Shown here: piece by piece, positions 18,495-27,892 of the stretch | Layout: every line of letters begins with the position of its first letter | Position numbering within the stretch: position 1 is the stretch's first letter | NCBI RefSeq assembly: GCF_013403925.1 | Contig: NZ_JABFDJ010000001.1 | Coordinates: forward strand, 186,001 to 250,000 | Direction: 5' to 3' | DNA: 64,000 nucleotides | Origin: Winogradskyella wichelsiae | Lineage (GTDB): Bacteria; Bacteroidota; Bacteroidia; Flavobacteriales; Flavobacteriaceae | Position numbers and translations under genes: made by a program | The notes under the pieces: model-generated | The model's database searches: none | What the model was told of the DNA's origin: nothing | The model's input: only the letters and a program-made list of their open reading frames with translations

Positions 18495-20735
18495 CTAATT
18501 CATTCTAAATCGTAATCCTGCATAATACATACTTCCATAAATTGGACCATACACAAAATTACTATCAAAATTAGAGCCAAATGGGTTATCTGCACTTATA
18601 ACTGGCTTATCTTGTCTTACGTTTGTTACGTTTTCACCTCCTAAATATAATTCAAATTTAGGCGAAAACACTTTAGTAATCTGTAAATTAAGAGTCGCTA
18701 CAGTTGGGGTTCTATCTGATAATTGATATTGTGAAGGGCTTAAATCTGTACTAGAAAAACGTTGAGCACTTAACCAATTATAAGTCGCATCAAACTTCCA
18801 ATGTGCTCCGTTTATTTTAACTTCTGTTTCATAAGAAGCATTTGCAAACACACGGTGCTTTGGTACTAAAGGTTTTTCTAATTTACCTGAATTATAATCC
18901 GTTTTAATGTCATAGAACTTATAAGCTGTTCTTAGGTCAAAACCTTCAAACACATTATAATTAAATTCAAATTGAAAGCTATTAGCATAACTATCTCCAT
19001 CTAGGTTATAGAAATTAACTTGATAAGGATTTTCCCAATCTACAACCACTTGATTCTGAAAATCGGTTCTGTAAAAATCAAATGTAACATCTGCTTTTCT
19101 ATCAAATAAATTAAAGCCTTGCAAATAACTAATACCGTAATTCCATGCAATTTCTGGATCTAAACCATAAATTTCACCACCAGAACTTAAGATATTGATT
19201 TGTCTAGAGCTCGAAAACATATTTTGGTTTTCAGCAAAAATATTAGCACTTCGTTTCCCTCTTCCTATAGACGCTCTTAATGCTGATTTTTCCCAAGGTG
19301 TATAACGAACATGTAAACGCGGCGTTACAAAAAAGCCTAATTTATTATGCTGATCTACCCTTACTCCTGCCGTCATGGTTAGCTTATCTAAATTATCGTA
19401 AGCATATTCAAAAAAACCACCAACAGAATTTTCTGTCCGTTCGTAAGTATTTGTGTTTACCAATTCATCATAGTGATCGTAAGTAAAACTTACTCCCGTT
19501 TTTACTTTATGACGCGAATCTGAAATAATGGTATTGTAAACAATGTTTGAATAAAAGCTATTATGCTCTATATCGTATAAATTTAATCCAAAATAAGAAT
19601 CTTGTTTATGATGACTAAAAGCAATCTGAAAACCAATACTTTGATAAGGAATTTCAGGATTTACATACCCTAATTTTGTTGTTACTTCAAAACGTTCAGT
19701 ATCTATTTCACTTCCCCAAAAATTAGTGGTTCCTTTATCTGTTTCAGGATCAAAATCAACTTGTCCGGCTTGTTTTTCGTCATTTAAGTATCTTAAATTA
19801 ATAAAACTTACCAATCCTTTTTCGGAATTAGTATATTGCCAACGGTTCATTACATTGATCTGATTATAGATGGGCATATCCATAAATCTATCATTATTTA
19901 CATCATGTTTTTCTTGATGTGTGTTACCATGTAAGTATAAACCTGTACTCCACTTATCAGAGACCTTTGTATTGAAGTGTGTATTTAATTCTAATCGTTC
20001 ACTAGATGCTCCATAAAGATTTATAAACAATTTATCATCTGTTGTTGGCTTAACCAACTCAGCGTTAATCTGGCCTGCAATACTTTCAAAACCGTTAACT
20101 ACACTTCCTGTCCCTTTTGTAATTTGAATACTTTCTACCCAAGTACCAGGAATAAAACTTAATCCATAAGCTTGAGAAGCACCTCTAATAGCAGGAATAT
20201 TTTCGGTAGCAATTAATATATAAGGAGATGTTAATCCTAGCATTTTAATTTGTCGTGTTCCAGAAACTGCATCTGCAAAATTAACATCAATAGAAGGATT
20301 GGTTTCAAAACTCTCTGCCAGATTACAACAAGCTGCTTTTAATAATTCGTCACTTGTAACAGTAAATGTGTTTGTAGCTTGTAAGTAAGATTTACGTGTA
20401 GCCTGTTTCCGAGATGAAATTTCTACAGCATCTAATTCTTCACTTGCTTGAAGTACGTGTCTAATATTTTTATTTTCGTCTACAGTAATTGTATCGGTTT
20501 TAAAACCAACATAACTTACAACTAACTTGTTATAAGAAAACTTATAGGGTAACGAAAATGTTCCGTCTTCTGCAGTAATAGCTCCAATAGACGAATCTAG
20601 CCAATACACATTGGCGCCAGGTAGTGGCATTGCTTTTGTACTACTTGTTTCTAAAATAGTACCTGTTAACTGTTCTTGTGCAATTGCCACATAAGACAAT
20701 AACGCAAAACTTATAATAAAATATGTTTTTTTCAT
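18495..20735 (-). CDS. TonB-dependent outer-membrane receptor, probably metal-related
   Basis: 746 residues. A signal peptide (to about 19) precedes a carboxypeptidase-regulatory-like beta-sandwich (about 22-95, ending VVSYVGFKTDTITV). A TonB plug follows (about 100-225), then a 22-strand-type barrel closing in YAGLRFRMN. The plug contains an unusual ELLKAACCNLAESFETNPS, with adjacent cysteines in the position where many receptors have a conserved plug helix. The neighbours are the HYC_CC_PP protein and the secreted HMA protein. I infer uptake of a metal or metal chelate, possibly copper; substrate specificity cannot be read directly. Confidence 0.92.
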   Translation of the reverse strand: MKKTYFIISFALLSYVAIAQEQLTGTILETSSTKAMPLPGANVYWLDSSIGAITAEDGTFSLPYKFSYNKLVVSYVGFKTDTITVDENKNIRHVLQASEELDAVEISSRKQATRKSYLQATNTFTVTSDELLKAACCNLAESFETNPSIDVNFADAVSGTRQIKMLGLTSPYILIATENIPAIRGASQAYGLSFIPGTWVESIQITKGTGSVVNGFESIAGQINAELVKPTTDDKLFINLYGASSERLELNTHFNTKVSDKWSTGLYLHGNTHQEKHDVNNDRFMDMPIYNQINVMNRWQYTNSEKGLVSFINLRYLNDEKQAGQVDFDPETDKGTTNFWGSEIDTERFEVTTKLGYVNPEIPYQSIGFQIAFSHHKQDSYFGLNLYDIEHNSFYSNIVYNTIISDSRHKVKTGVSFTYDHYDELVNTNTYERTENSVGGFFEYAYDNLDKLTMTAGVRVDQHNKLGFFVTPRLHVRYTPWEKSALRASIGRGKRSANIFAENQNMFSSSRQINILSSGGEIYGLDPEIAWNYGISYLQGFNLFDRKADVTFDFYRTDFQNQVVVDWENPYQVNFYNLDGDSYANSFQFEFNYNVFEGFDLRTAYKFYDIKTDYNSGKLEKPLVPKHRVFANASYETEVKINGAHWKFDATYNWLSAQRFSSTDLSPSQYQLSDRTPTVATLNLQITKVFSPKFELYLGGENVTNVRQDKPVISADNPFGSNFDSNFVYGPIYGSMYYAGLRFRMN

Positions 20736-20765
20736 TTATTTGATTTGTATGCATAACTAATAGCA

Positions 20766-20773
20766 CAAAAGTA
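20766..20773 (-). promoter_or_regulatory. Putative -7 element for the TonB receptor gene
   Basis: TACTTTTG on the minus strand, an exact fit to TAnnTTTG, 30 bases before the receptor's ATG. The best upstream TTTG is 31 bases away, further than usual, so only the -7 box is supported. Confidence 0.4.
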
Positions 20774-20803
20774 TGTGCCTCCTTTTTTAAGGGTTATACA
20801 CTA

Positions 20804-21217
20804 TCAAATAAGGTAAGTTTCATCTAAAACATATATGTCTTTGATGAGTTTGGGTGGTGAATAGTTTTTATGAGGAATTACAGCATTAGGTAACTCTTCA
20901 AAAAGATTAATGTAAGAATAACTATAAGCTATAAGCACTAGCTTTTGTAAATCATGAAAATCGTCAAATGATTTTGTAACTAATTTATTGACACCATCAA
21001 TAACTTCTTTCTCATTTTTACAACACGATTTTTCCATCATGTTGTCTTGATCCATCTTTATATCTTGCATTCCACATATTTCAGCTTCTGAAAATATAGC
21101 AATATCTATTAAAGTATCTCCACAGAAATGTTTCTCAATCGTTAATGACAACGTTGTAAACAATACCAGAAATGATAAAGCAATTGAAAAAACTTTATGT
21201 GTGTATGAAAATTTCAC
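20804..21217 (-). CDS. HYC_CC_PP-family small metal-linked protein
   Basis: 137 residues. An N-terminal hydrophobic helix (VFSIALSFLVLFTTLSL) acts as signal or anchor. The three family landmarks are present: EKHFCGDTL (HYC-like, here HFC), KSCCKNE (CC) and YSPPKLIKDI (PP). Proteins of this family occur in Bacteroidota beside TonB receptors and heavy-metal HMA proteins and are probably involved in metal sensing or handling outside the cytoplasm. It is 68 bases upstream of the TonB receptor on the same strand. Confidence 0.85.
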   Translation of the reverse strand: MKFSYTHKVFSIALSFLVLFTTLSLTIEKHFCGDTLIDIAIFSEAEICGMQDIKMDQDNMMEKSCCKNEKEVIDGVNKLVTKSFDDFHDLQKLVLIAYSYSYINLFEELPNAVIPHKNYSPPKLIKDIYVLDETYLI

Positions 21218-21266
21218 GATGTAAAGTTACAAAATTCTCGAATACTCTATATTTAATATTAGACTA

Positions 21267-21695
21267 TTAACGATTTAACTTATAATAATAGAATGCTGGA
21301 AGCAGCAGTATAATACCAATAGGTTGAATTAAAAAGCGTCTGATATTAAAGAACAAATAATAATCGTCTTGATTAGGATTGATAACAAAATATACAAACG
21401 GAATAAGCAATAACACATAAGCGATACTGTAAATTAACATTGAAAATTTAATAATACCAGCATCCCTAAAAACAACAAATAAAATACCTAAAGAAATAAG
21501 GGTGTTTAATAAAAATCGAAGTGTTGTAAATAAAATTAGCTTTGCAATTTCTCTTCTGGGATTATCTAAATACAAATAGTCATTTTCAAAAAAGGTTAAA
21601 TACGGATCGTAAAACAATACATCTTCAAAAGCTCTGATGAGCATTAAAAGCAAAATCAAAACCCCTAACAACAGTAACTTAACCAATTTACTCAT
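21267..21695 (-). CDS. Exosortase F system-associated membrane protein
   Basis: About 142 residues from the ATG at 21695 (MSKLVKLLLLG), one base after the xrtF stop codon. The longer open frame extends into xrtF and is not used. There are four hydrophobic segments, with the acidic motif RAFEDVLFYDPY between the first and second and NPNQDDYYLF before the last. This matches the small protein that regularly follows xrtF in flavobacteria. Its function is unknown; a helper for XrtF processing at the inner membrane is inferred from the constant pairing. Confidence 0.87.
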   Translation of the reverse strand: MSKLVKLLLLGVLILLLMLIRAFEDVLFYDPYLTFFENDYLYLDNPRREIAKLILFTTLRFLLNTLISLGILFVVFRDAGIIKFSMLIYSIAYVLLLIPFVYFVINPNQDDYYLFFNIRRFLIQPIGIILLLPAFYYYKLNR

Positions 21696-21696
21696 A

Positions 21697-22239
21697 CTAT
21701 TTCTTATTATTTGAAAATCGATTAACCCAAAACATCCATAATAAAAAAACGGTTCCATAAATAATTACAGGAAATATAACAGAATGAAGAATTTCTTGTC
21801 TCCAAGGGTAATGATATAATCCTATAGTAAGTATTACCATTCTAATAAGGTTAAATGCATAAATTATAATACTACCAGCAAAACAATAAAATAAAGTCGT
21901 TTTAAACTTACCTGCAAATGCTGTTATAAATGACAAAAACAAGATAATAACACTAGCACTATTACAACCTTCAATAACTCGCGCTACATATTTTCCATTA
22001 ACAATTACTTTTAGTGATGGCTGATCGGGATGCGGAATAACCTGAGAATCATAGCCTATGGCCGTCAGTAAAGAATTAGTTTGCTCAGCGACTAAATTTG
22101 TTAAATAATCTGGGTAGTATTTACTACCATCAGACATATTTAAGTATAAATTATAACCCATACTCAACACTCCATAAACCACTAAAAACGTAATTATAAA
22201 GCGAATAACTGACTTATATTTTCTCAAAAGAGCTTTCAA
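21697..22239 (-). CDS. xrtF: Exosortase family protein XrtF
   Basis: 180 residues, multi-spanning. The exosortase catalytic triad is visible: Cys in VIEGCNSASV (about Cys91), Arg in FNLIRMVIL (about Arg133) and His in EILHSVIFPV (about His152). Exosortases are membrane cysteine transpeptidase-like enzymes that process C-terminal sorting tails of exported proteins. XrtF is the flavobacterial type, short and paired with the protein encoded immediately downstream. No obvious substrate with a PEP-CTERM-like tail is encoded in this window. Confidence 0.9.
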   Translation of the reverse strand: MKALLRKYKSVIRFIITFLVVYGVLSMGYNLYLNMSDGSKYYPDYLTNLVAEQTNSLLTAIGYDSQVIPHPDQPSLKVIVNGKYVARVIEGCNSASVIILFLSFITAFAGKFKTTLFYCFAGSIIIYAFNLIRMVILTIGLYHYPWRQEILHSVIFPVIIYGTVFLLWMFWVNRFSNNKK

Positions 22240-22305
22240 ATTTGCTTCGTTATTAGTTTGGTGTTAAATTTATAAAAACAGTAATTTAAAATAGTGTATT
22301 TTAGA

Positions 22306-22313
22306 TACTTTTG
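22306..22313 (+). promoter_or_regulatory. Putative -7 element for the GAF-domain gene
   Basis: TACTTTTG, an exact fit to TAnnTTTG, 18 bases before the ATG at 22332, in the divergent gap with xrtF. No well-placed -33 TTTG was found. Confidence 0.4.
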
Positions 22314-22331
22314 TAAAAAGTTATTACAACT

Positions 22332-22790
22332 ATGAATTTACAAGACTTAAAACCAGAAATAAAATCGATCATCGCGCAAGAAAATCTAAGCTTAGATGAG
22401 CGATTATTGAAGATTTGTGAAACTCTAGAAGCTAACATAAGTTACTATAACTGGGTTGGATTTTACTTCAAAAATGGAGATAAAAACGAATTAAAATTAG
22501 GACCATACGTTGGTGAACCTACAGACCATGTTATTATTCCATTTGGAAAAGGAATCTGTGGACAAGTTGCTGTAAGTAATGAAAATTTTGTAGTTCCTGA
22601 TGTCGCTGCACAAGATAATTATATTGCTTGTAGTATATCTGTGAAAGCCGAAATTGTGATTCCTATTTTTGTTAATGGAGAAAACGTTGGACAAATAGAT
22701 ATTGATTCTGGTACTCCAGACCCTTTTACCGAAGCTGATGAACGCTTTTTAGAATTTATATGTAAAGAAGTTGCGACACTATTAGTTTAA
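22332..22790 (+). CDS. GAF-domain protein, probable free methionine-(R)-sulfoxide reductase
   Basis: 152 residues forming a single GAF domain. The fRMsr-type motifs FGKGICGQVA (Cys76) and DNYIACSISVKAEIVIPIF (Cys100) are present, matching the catalytic and resolving cysteines of the free methionine-R-sulfoxide reductase family. The third Cys found in some members is absent (Phe86 at the equivalent place). It would reduce free Met-R-sulfoxide with thioredoxin. It is a single gene, divergent from xrtF and convergent with the ABC permease. A non-enzymatic GAF sensor is the alternative. Confidence 0.85.
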   Translation: MNLQDLKPEIKSIIAQENLSLDERLLKICETLEANISYYNWVGFYFKNGDKNELKLGPYVGEPTDHVIIPFGKGICGQVAVSNENFVVPDVAAQDNYIACSISVKAEIVIPIFVNGENVGQIDIDSGTPDPFTEADERFLEFICKEVATLLV

Positions 22791-22806
22791 AAACTTCTAT
22801 CATAAA

Positions 22807-24060
22807 TTACATTCCTGTTCTAATAGCTTCTACAGGATCTAACCTTGAAGCTCTTAAAGCAGGAATTACACCTGAAATTAAGCCTATTATAGAAGATATA
22901 AAAAATCCTAAAAGCATATTTTGTATCGAAAGAACAAACTCAAAATCATCGGTAAGGCTACTCCCTATTAAGGTACCTATCCAAACTAAAAACAAACCTA
23001 CAAGACCACCGACTACTGCTAAAATCACAGCCTCGAACAAGAACTGGAATAAAATGAATCTATTTTTAGCCCCTAATGATTTCTGAATTCCAATAAGATT
23101 CGTTCGTTCTTTTACACTTACAAACATAATATTAGCAATTCCAAAGCCACCTACTAAAAGTGAAAAGCCACTAATAACCCAACCGATGAGGTTTAATATC
23201 CCTAAAATTTGATCAATAGCATCCTGAAAACCAGAAATAACACTAATAAAAAACGTATCTATTTCATCTACCTTTAAACCACGTTTATTCCGCATCATTT
23301 GAGTAAGTTCAGCTTTTACTCCGTCGATATCAGCTCCTTTTTCAGGTTTTATGATCACAATATATTTCATAAACGGATTGTTATCACCGTATCTATTTCT
23401 TACATAATTAGCAGGTAGAAATATAGAAACATCATTACTATCACCAAACAAGCCAGAACCCTCTTTTTTAACAACTCCAATCACAGTAAATTTTTGGCCA
23501 TATAGACGTACTTTTTTACCGATAGGCTCTAACTCTCCAAAAAGCGATTTTGCGATTTCTGAACCAATAACCACAACTGGTCGTCCCGAACTTGATTCAG
23601 ATTCGTTATAAAACCTTCCTTTTTCAAATTCCATAACCTGAATGTCAATAAACTCATGAGATACAACAACCGTATTTACACTACTTACTAATTCAGATTC
23701 ATATCTTATATTTTCACGCTTTACAAATAACTGCAATGCAACATGTTCTACTTCAGAAACGGAAGCTTTTATACTTCTATATTCATTATAAGACACCTCA
23801 TCAAAAGTTTCTCTTTGCCATCGTGGTACATCTGTTGGTCCAAAAGACATATTTGCTAAATACATGGTATTACTATCTAGAGAACTTAATTGAGAAGTAA
23901 TCGTTTTATCCAAAGAATCTACCGCTGCCAAAACAGCTATGATAGAAAAGATACCAACAGTAACACCTAAAAGTGATAAAAAAGTTCTGAGTTTATTATT
24001 ACGAAGTGCATTAATTGCAAATGAAAAACTTTCTTTTAGTAAACGTAAATAGACCAGCAT
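22807..24060 (-). CDS. MacB/FtsX-family ABC transporter permease
   Basis: 417 residues. One N-terminal transmembrane helix (about 22-44) is followed by a large periplasmic MacB_PCD domain (about 50-270) and then three transmembrane helices forming the FtsX core. The C-terminal signature GLISGVIPALRASRLDPVEAIRTGM is typical of MacB/LolC-like permeases. These act with a cytosolic ATPase in mechanotransmission or lipoprotein and small-molecule export. No ATPase gene is adjacent, so the partner must be encoded elsewhere or be shared. The stop codon lies 16 bases from the convergent GAF gene. Confidence 0.92.
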   Translation of the reverse strand: MLVYLRLLKESFSFAINALRNNKLRTFLSLLGVTVGIFSIIAVLAAVDSLDKTITSQLSSLDSNTMYLANMSFGPTDVPRWQRETFDEVSYNEYRSIKASVSEVEHVALQLFVKRENIRYESELVSSVNTVVVSHEFIDIQVMEFEKGRFYNESESSSGRPVVVIGSEIAKSLFGELEPIGKKVRLYGQKFTVIGVVKKEGSGLFGDSNDVSIFLPANYVRNRYGDNNPFMKYIVIIKPEKGADIDGVKAELTQMMRNKRGLKVDEIDTFFISVISGFQDAIDQILGILNLIGWVISGFSLLVGGFGIANIMFVSVKERTNLIGIQKSLGAKNRFILFQFLFEAVILAVVGGLVGLFLVWIGTLIGSSLTDDFEFVLSIQNMLLGFFISSIIGLISGVIPALRASRLDPVEAIRTGM

Positions 24061-24226
24061 GCAACGGTTGTTTTTATATAAAATTCATCCTAAAATATTC
24101 TATTTCCTACAAAATAAAACGTCTTATGAATTCAACATTTTAAATATAGGACGTTTTCAACAATTTATTGTTACAAAAAACTGAAAGAAACTCGTTTTAG
24201 GACAAAACTATAACTCTGAATATACG

Positions 24227-24235
24227 TATTTTTGC
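24227..24235 (+). promoter_or_regulatory. Putative -7 element for purH
   Basis: TATTTTTGC, an exact fit to TAnnTTTGc, 38 bases before the purH ATG. The -33 position is poorly conserved. I see no PurR-type operator or guanine-riboswitch core in the gap. Confidence 0.45.
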
Positions 24236-24272
24236 ACCATCAAAATCACAATACAACATACAACACAACATT

Positions 24273-25802
24273 ATGAGTAACAAAACCATTTCGTCAGCAC
24301 TAATTTCGGTATTTAGTAAAGATGGATTAGCACCTATTGTAAAAAAATTAAACGACTTAAATGTTACAATTTATTCTACAGGAGGGACAGAAAAATTTAT
24401 TAAAGACTTAGGTATCGATGTCGTACCTGTAGAAGATGTTACATCTTACCCATCCATTCTTGGTGGTCGTGTAAAAACATTGCACCCTAAAGTATTTGGG
24501 GGTATTTTAAATCGTCAAAATCACGAAGGTGATGTGGCTGAAATCAAAGAATTTGATATTCCTCAAATAGATGTAGTCATTGTTGACTTATATCCTTTTG
24601 AAAAAACGGTAGCGTCAGGAGCAAGCAACCAAGATATTATTGAAAAAATTGATATCGGAGGAATTTCTTTAATTAGAGCGGCTGCAAAAAACTATGCAGA
24701 TGTTACTTGTGTTTCTTCTGTTGATGATTATGCTGAATTTTTAGAATTATTAGAATCTAAAAATGGTGAAACGTCTGAAGATGACAGAAAGCAATTTGCA
24801 GCAAAAGCATTTAATGTATCCTCTCATTACGATTCTGCAATTTTTAATTACTTCAACAAAAATCAAGAAATTCCGACATTAAAAATTTCAGAAAACAACG
24901 GAAAAGTTTTACGATATGGTGAAAACCCACATCAAAAAGGATTTTTCTTCGGTGATTTTGATGAGATTTTCACAAAACTACACGGTAAAGAATTAAGCTA
25001 CAACAATCTTTTAGATGTTGATGCCGCTGTAAATTTGATGTTAGAATTTAAAAACGACGCACCAACATTTGCTGTTTTAAAACATAATAATGCATGTGGT
25101 TTAGCGCAACGTGATACTTTACATCAAGCTTATGTAGATGCTTTAGCTGGTGATCCTGTTTCTGCTTTTGGTGGAGTTTTAATCAGTAATACTGAAATAG
25201 ATGTTGCTACTGCCGAAGAGATTCACAAATTATTCTGTGAAGTTGTTATTGCACCTTCATTCTCTGCTGAAGCTTTAGAAATATTAAAAGGAAAGAAAAA
25301 CAGAATTCTTTTAATTTTAAAAGATATTGAAATGCCTCAAACAAATGTAAGAAGTTGTTTAAATGGTGTTTTAGTTCAGGACAGAAATAACATTACAGAT
25401 ACACTTGAAGGTTTAAAAGCCGTTACAAAAACAACGGCAACTTCAGAAGAATTAGACGATTTAATATTTGCTTCTAAAATATGTAAGCATACAAAATCGA
25501 ATACCATTGTTTTGGTAAAAAACAAACAATTGTGTGCTAGTGGAACAGGACAAACAAGTAGAGTTGATGCTTTAAACCAAGCGATTCATAAAGCGCAATC
25601 ATTCAAATTTGATTTAAAAGGAGCTGTAATGGCTAGTGATGCATTTTTTCCTTTTCCAGATTGTGTAGAAATTGCGGACAACGCAGGTATTTCAGCTGTT
25701 ATTCAACCAGGTGGTTCTATCAAAGATGAATTAAGTATTAACTATTGTGATGATCATGATGTAGCTATGGTATTTACAGGAACTCGTCATTTTAAGCATT
25801 AA
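24273..25802 (+). CDS. purH: Bifunctional AICAR formyltransferase / IMP cyclohydrolase
   Basis: 509 residues, full length. The N-terminal MGS-like IMP cyclohydrolase domain shows IYSTGGTEKFIKDLG and GGRVKTLHPKVFGGIL. The C-terminal AICAR transformylase has the catalytic KHNNACG motif (Lys-His pair) and the terminal IQPGGSIKDE and MVFTGTRHFKH. It carries out the last two steps of de novo IMP synthesis. It stands alone between the permease and mreB, with its own promoter-like element and terminator. Confidence 0.98.
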   Translation: MSNKTISSALISVFSKDGLAPIVKKLNDLNVTIYSTGGTEKFIKDLGIDVVPVEDVTSYPSILGGRVKTLHPKVFGGILNRQNHEGDVAEIKEFDIPQIDVVIVDLYPFEKTVASGASNQDIIEKIDIGGISLIRAAAKNYADVTCVSSVDDYAEFLELLESKNGETSEDDRKQFAAKAFNVSSHYDSAIFNYFNKNQEIPTLKISENNGKVLRYGENPHQKGFFFGDFDEIFTKLHGKELSYNNLLDVDAAVNLMLEFKNDAPTFAVLKHNNACGLAQRDTLHQAYVDALAGDPVSAFGGVLISNTEIDVATAEEIHKLFCEVVIAPSFSAEALEILKGKKNRILLILKDIEMPQTNVRSCLNGVLVQDRNNITDTLEGLKAVTKTTATSEELDDLIFASKICKHTKSNTIVLVKNKQLCASGTGQTSRVDALNQAIHKAQSFKFDLKGAVMASDAFFPFPDCVEIADNAGISAVIQPGGSIKDELSINYCDDHDVAMVFTGTRHFKH

Positions 25803-25828
25803 AATAAAAACGTAACAATATTTTATTT

Positions 25829-25865
25829 AGAACCTAGAGTCAAAAATTGATTCTAGGTTCTTTTT
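25829..25865 (+). terminator. Rho-independent terminator after purH
   Basis: A 15-base stem (25829-25843 with 25847-25861, one G-T pair) on a 3-base loop, followed by Ts. It isolates purH from the mreB operon. Confidence 0.88.
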
Positions 25866-26031
25866 AGGTTAAAGCATCAAGCAAACCTATCCTGGACGGA
25901 CTTATTTTTTAAAATCAAAAAAAGTACAGCAATAAACGTCTAATATCATATAAATATCGTATTATTTATTACATTTACAGATAGTCTAATTAATTAAGAC
26001 AAAATCAACCCAAAATAATCAATAATAGCAC

Positions 26032-27060
26032 ATGGGATTTTTTGATTTCCTTACGGAAGAGATAGCCATAGATTTAGGAACCGCAAATACATTAATCATC
26101 CACAACGATAAAGTTGTTGTTGATAATCCATCGATAGTCGCAAGAGACCGCATTAGCGGAAAAATCATAGCCGTTGGTAAAGAGGCCAACATGATGCAAG
26201 GAAAAACGCACGAAAACATTAAAACCATTCGTCCTTTAAAAGACGGGGTTATTGCTGATTTCGATGCCTCTGAGCAAATGATAAGTATGTTTATTAAAAA
26301 CATTCCCGCATTGAAAAAGAAATTTTTCAATCCTGCTTTACGAATGGTTGTTTGTATTCCATCTGGAATTACGGAAGTAGAAATGCGTGCCGTAAAAGAA
26401 TCATGTGAGCGTGTTAACGGTAAAGAGGTCTATTTAATACATGAACCTATGGCAGCCGCTATTGGTATTGGTGTAGACATTATGCAGCCAAAAGGAAATA
26501 TGATTGTTGATATCGGTGGTGGAACCACTGAAATTGCAGTTATCGCTCTTGGAGGAATTGTTTGTGATAAATCTGTAAAAGTAGCAGGTGATGTTTTTAC
26601 AAATGATATTATCTATTACATGAGAACACAACATAACCTATATGTTGGTGATAGGACTGCTGAAAAAATAAAGATTCAGATTGGTGCAGCAACAGAAGAT
26701 TTAGAATTACCTCCAGAAGACATGAGCGTTCAAGGACGTGATTTATTAACAGGAAAACCAAAACAAGTTCAAATTTCATTTCGTGAAATTGCTAAAGCCT
26801 TAGATAAATCTATTTTAAGAATTGAAGATTCTGTAATGGAAACCTTATCTCAAACTCCACCAGAGTTAGCTGCTGATATTTATAATACCGGAATCTATTT
26901 AGCTGGAGGTGGATCAATGTTGAGAGGATTAGACAAACGTCTATCTCAAAAAACAGATTTACCTGTATATATTGCAGAAGATCCTTTAAGAGCTGTGGTT
27001 AGAGGTACAGGAATTGTCCTTAAGAGCTTATCTAAATACAAAAGTATATTGATTAAATAA
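26032..27060 (+). CDS. mreB: Rod-shape determining actin homologue MreB
   Basis: 342 residues. It has actin-family phosphate loops IDLGTANTLI (about 13-22) and VDIGGGTTEIAV (about 160-171), the adenosine motif GIYLAGGGSMLRGLD, and the amphipathic FDFLTEE start. MreB filaments organise lateral cell-wall synthesis with MreC, MreD, PBP2 and RodA, all encoded immediately downstream in that order. The 229-base gap upstream has the purH terminator and a weak TACATTTAC element about 55 bases before the ATG. Confidence 0.98.
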   Translation: MGFFDFLTEEIAIDLGTANTLIIHNDKVVVDNPSIVARDRISGKIIAVGKEANMMQGKTHENIKTIRPLKDGVIADFDASEQMISMFIKNIPALKKKFFNPALRMVVCIPSGITEVEMRAVKESCERVNGKEVYLIHEPMAAAIGIGVDIMQPKGNMIVDIGGGTTEIAVIALGGIVCDKSVKVAGDVFTNDIIYYMRTQHNLYVGDRTAEKIKIQIGAATEDLELPPEDMSVQGRDLLTGKPKQVQISFREIAKALDKSILRIEDSVMETLSQTPPELAADIYNTGIYLAGGGSMLRGLDKRLSQKTDLPVYIAEDPLRAVVRGTGIVLKSLSKYKSILIK

Positions 27061-27070
27061 GAAGTAAATA

Positions 27071-27892
27071 ATGCAACAAATATTCAATTTTGTTATAAGA
27101 AACAAAACCTTTCTGTTGTTTTTATTACTTTTAAGTATAGCCTTATCGCTCACTATTCAGTCGCATTCGTATCACAAAAGTAAATTTATAAATTCAGCTA
27201 ATATTTTAACTGGAGGAGTTTATGGTACAATGAACTCTGTAGACCAATATTTCTACTTAAAAAAAGAAAACGACCTCCTTGTTGAAGAGAATAGGTTTTT
27301 AAGAGAAAAACTGCTTAATTTACCTATTGTAAAAGATTCAACTCTTATAGATACCACATATCAAAAATCTAAATATAGAGTGACCACCGCTGAAGTTTAT
27401 AAAAACAGTTATTCTTTACCGAATAACTATCTTACTTTAAACAGAGGAAAAAACGATAGCATAAAGGAAGATCTTGGCGTTATTACTTCTAATGGTATTA
27501 TAGGAATTATAGACAATACGTCTAAAAATTATTCTAGAACATTATCTATCTTAAATCAAAAGAGTCAAATTAACGCGCAACTGAAGTCTTCTAATCATAT
27601 TGGATCATTAACATGGAACGGAAAATCTCCTGTCTTTGTACAATTAGAGGATGTGTCTCAATTCGCACCAATTAAAGAAGGAGACACCATTATAACAGGT
27701 GGTGAATCTTCAATATTTCCAAAAGGAATTGGCATTGGTACAATTGATAGTTTTAAAACAGATATTAGTGGAGATACTTACACAATAGAGGTTAGGTTGT
27801 TTAATGATATGACTAATCTTGGCACAGTGTACATTTTAGAAAATCTAGACCGAAATCAAATTAGAACATTAGAAAACAAAAGTGATGAATAA
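27071..27892 (+). CDS. mreC: Rod-shape determining protein MreC
   Basis: 273 residues. One N-terminal transmembrane helix (about 12-29) is followed by a coiled-coil segment (LKKENDLLVEENRFLREKLL, about 59-78). The two-barrel beta domain carries GVITSNGIIGIIDN, LEDVSQFAPIKEGDTIITGG and the FPKGIGIGTI loop. MreC is periplasmic and activates PBP2-RodA. It starts 10 bases after mreB and its 3' end overlaps the mreD start. Confidence 0.97.
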   Translation: MQQIFNFVIRNKTFLLFLLLLSIALSLTIQSHSYHKSKFINSANILTGGVYGTMNSVDQYFYLKKENDLLVEENRFLREKLLNLPIVKDSTLIDTTYQKSKYRVTTAEVYKNSYSLPNNYLTLNRGKNDSIKEDLGVITSNGIIGIIDNTSKNYSRTLSILNQKSQINAQLKSSNHIGSLTWNGKSPVFVQLEDVSQFAPIKEGDTIITGGESSIFPKGIGIGTIDSFKTDISGDTYTIEVRLFNDMTNLGTVYILENLDRNQIRTLENKSDE

